Source: Arthrobacter sp. | Lineage (GTDB): Bacteria > Actinomycetota > Actinomycetes > Actinomycetales > Micrococcaceae | Assembly (NCBI GenBank): GCA_023264815.1 | Contig: JAHFUZ010000011.1 | Coordinates: 52,362-116,361 of the forward strand | Direction of reading: 5' to 3' | Length of the DNA: 64,000 nucleotides | Shown here: one piece after another, positions 62,568 to 64,000 of the stretch | Position numbering within the stretch: position 1 is the first letter of the stretch | Layout of the letters: every line of letters begins with the position of its first letter | Translations under genes and position numbers: made by a program | The notes under the pieces: model-generated | What the model saw: only the letters and a program-made list of their open reading frames with translations | The model's database searches: none | Told to the model about the DNA's origin: nothing

Positions 62568-62576
62568 TTATCCACA
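62568..62576 (+). other. Perfect DnaA-box sequence
   Basis: TTATCCACA, identical to the DnaA consensus, lies in the 139-bp kinase/lipB divergent region. It is single, with no clustered boxes or dnaA/dnaN nearby, so it is not an origin; a regulatory or titration site is possible. Confidence 0.3.
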
Positions 62577-62668
62577 GGCTGCATGCCAGGGCGGGTCCTC
62601 CCAGGGCAACATGAGAGGTGTGCCACTTATATCGGACCCCTTTGGAACCGGGGTCTAAGCTGGATGGC

Positions 62669-63337
62669 ATGACTCTTGAGTTTTCACAGGTGGGTCTCGC
62701 TCCGGACTTCGTCGATTACACGCACGGCTGGGATCTGCAACGGGAAATCCACGCGAAAGTCGTGGCCGCCGAGGCACCCAGCACGGTCCTGATCCTTGAA
62801 CACGCTGCCGTGTACACGGCAGGCAAGCTCACCGAAGAGCACGAACGTCCGTTGGACGGCACACCTGTCGTTCCCGTGGACCGCGGCGGAAAGCTGACCT
62901 GGCACGGCCCCGGCCAGCTGATCGCGTACCCCATCCTCAAGCTGAAGAACCGCTCCGGCATCCGCGACTATGTTGAACGGCTCGAGGCCGTGATGATCGC
63001 GGTCATGGCCCATTACGGCATCAACGCCGAACGGATCAAGGGACGTGCCGGCGTCTGGATTACGGCCGACAGCAAGGGCCCCGACCGGAAGATTGCCGCC
63101 ATCGGCATCAGGGTCCTGGACGGCGTCACCATGCACGGCGTTGCCATTAACTGCAACAACGACCTGGCTCCCTATGCCCAAATCATCGCCTGCGGCATCA
63201 CCGACGCCGGAGTCACCACCATGTCGCGTGAAACCGGCACCAACATCAACCCCAGTGACATTGCGGAACTGTTTATGGACGAGTTCCGCAAACACGAAGA
63301 AGCACTCGTTGCGAACACCGAAGGAGCGCTCCTGTGA
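62669..63337 (+). CDS. lipB: Octanoyl-[ACP]:protein N-octanoyltransferase
   Basis: A 222-aa enzyme that moves octanoyl from ACP to the lipoyl-domain lysines of E2 proteins and GcvH, the first step of endogenous lipoylation. It shows [30 protein letters not shown], and the catalytic Lys in [10 protein letters not shown] and Cys in [18 protein letters not shown] chose ATG 62669 ([10 protein letters not shown]) because the family starts there; the track start at 62618 adds unrelated residues. The stop overlaps the lipA start as GTGA. Confidence 0.95.
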   Translation: MTLEFSQVGLAPDFVDYTHGWDLQREIHAKVVAAEAPSTVLILEHAAVYTAGKLTEEHERPLDGTPVVPVDRGGKLTWHGPGQLIAYPILKLKNRSGIRDYVERLEAVMIAVMAHYGINAERIKGRAGVWITADSKGPDRKIAAIGIRVLDGVTMHGVAINCNNDLAPYAQIIACGITDAGVTTMSRETGTNINPSDIAELFMDEFRKHEEALVANTEGALL

Positions 63338-64000
63338 CATTGGCACCTGAAGGCCGGAAGCTGCTGCGTGTTGAGCAGCGTAACTCGGCTGTCCCGGTGG
63401 AGCGGAAGCCGGAGTGGATCAAGGCCAAGGTCCAGATGGGCCCGGAGTTCGTCCAGCTCAAGAACCTCGTCAAAAAAGAAGGCCTGCACACGGTCTGTGA
63501 GGAGGCCGGCTGCCCGAACATTTTCGAGTGCTGGGAGGACAAGGAGGCCACGTTCCTGATCGGCGGCTCTGAGTGCACCCGGCGGTGTGATTTCTGCCAG
63601 ATCGATACCGGCAAGCCCTCCCCGGTGGACATGTTCGAACCCACCAAGGTGGCCCGCAGTGTCCAGGCCATGCAGCTGCGGTACGCCACCGTCACCGGGG
63701 TGGCCCGTGACGACCTCGCGGATGAGGGCGTGTGGCTGTACGCCGAGACGGTCCGGAAGATCCATGAGCTGAACCCCGGCACCGGGGTGGAGCTGCTGAT
63801 CCCGGACTTCTCCGGCAAACCCGAGCACATCGCGGCGATCTGCGATTCCAGGCCCGAGGTCTTCGCGCACAACGTGGAAACCGTGCCGCGGATCTTCAAG
63901 CGGATCCGGCCGGCGTTCCGGTACGAGCGGTCCCTGGACGTCATCACGCAGGGCCGGGACCTGGGCATGGTGACCAAGTCCAACCTGATCCTGGGCATGG
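63334..64000 (+). CDS. lipA: Lipoyl synthase, N-terminal part (runs off the window)
   Basis: This gene is not in the ORF track because it has no stop before the window end; I read it directly for 222 codons from GTG 63334. Lipoyl synthase inserts two sulfurs into the octanoyl chain with radical SAM chemistry. The auxiliary cluster Cys are C55, C60 and C66 (CX4CX5C in [13 protein letters not shown]), and the radical-SAM cluster Cys are C81, C85 and C88 (CTRRCDFC). AAGGAG lies about 6 nt upstream of the GTG, within lipB. It acts directly after LipB, modifying SucB in this same region. Confidence 0.95.
   Translation, partial: MTLAPEGRKLLRVEQRNSAVPVERKPEWIKAKVQMGPEFVQLKNLVKKEGLHTVCEEAGCPNIFECWEDKEATFLIGGSECTRRCDFCQIDTGKPSPVDMFEPTKVARSVQAMQLRYATVTGVARDDLADEGVWLYAETVRKIHELNPGTGVELLIPDFSGKPEHIAAICDSRPEVFAHNVETVPRIFKRIRPAFRYERSLDVITQGRDLGMVTKSNLILGM

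Noticed and set aside
63334-64000. Apparent absence of a gene at the right edge
   Set aside because: The ORF track omits it only because the stop lies beyond the window; direct reading shows intact lipA.
1-64000. tRNA, rRNA, CRISPR array, insertion sequence or prophage
   Set aside because: No T-arm-like motifs in intergenic DNA, no regularly spaced repeats, and no transposase or integrase reading frames were seen.

Overview
This is a high-GC actinobacterial chromosome segment, most likely from the Arthrobacter/Pseudarthrobacter group (Micrococcaceae). Supporting signs are a mycothione reductase, the actinobacterial division protein SepH, families DUF3093/3159/3710/4192/4193/5998/7455, an actinobacterial tricorn-type peptidase, many GTG starts and tight ATGA/GTGA overlaps. 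The genus is inference; no rRNA is present. I see no tRNA, rRNA, insertion sequence, prophage or CRISPR. It reads as core genome, with no gene-free stretch over 300 bp. The first gene (fadA) and last gene (lipA) are cut by the window edges.

Layout. 1-2.6 kb: a beta-oxidation pair (thiolase end plus FadB-type enzyme). 2.7-5.9 kb: an ECF vitamin/metabolite transporter (fused ATPase, EcfT, S component of unknown substrate). 6.1-9.6 kb: mycothione reductase, then nucleoside hydrolase and an aldo/keto reductase. 9.6-15.7 kb: dxs with two coupled downstream genes, then aconitase. 15.9-24.2 kb: a block whose order matches, from memory, Mycobacterium tuberculosis Rv2689c-Rv2699c (RNA methyltransferase, KimA-like K+ permease, two RCK proteins CeoB/CeoC, DUF3159, OB-fold, DUF3710, dut, DUF3093, DUF4193). 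24.3-33.6 kb: sepH, a phosphodiesterase-like protein, DUF5998, a GNAT/acyl-CoA ligase fusion, topoisomerase IV subunit A and a DinB protein. 33.6-41.5 kb: cytochrome bd oxidase (cydA, cydB, fused cydDC) diverging from a BlaI repressor and an M56 protease. 41.6-49.7 kb: parE, DUF7455, sigA, DUF4192, an MFS transporter and a PAC2 protein. 49.9-64 kb: pepA, lpdA, sucB, a small membrane protein, OsmC, tricorn peptidase, a TIGR01777 epimerase, a Ser/Thr kinase, lipB and lipA.

How they work together. The last block joins the E3 (lpdA) and E2 (sucB) subunits of 2-oxoacid dehydrogenases with the enzymes that make their lipoyl cofactor (lipB, lipA). The KimA-like permease and the two RCK proteins look like one potassium-uptake system. 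The cyd genes, blaI and the M56 protease look like one regulatory unit.

Most notable observation: three perfect 17-bp dyads TTCTAC-N5-GTAGAA lie in the cydA/blaI divergent promoter. One overlaps a good cydA promoter. A fourth near-identical copy, about 15 kb away, sits directly upstream of an uncharacterised 117-aa membrane protein. This suggests a BlaI/M56-controlled respiratory regulon that includes an undescribed membrane protein.
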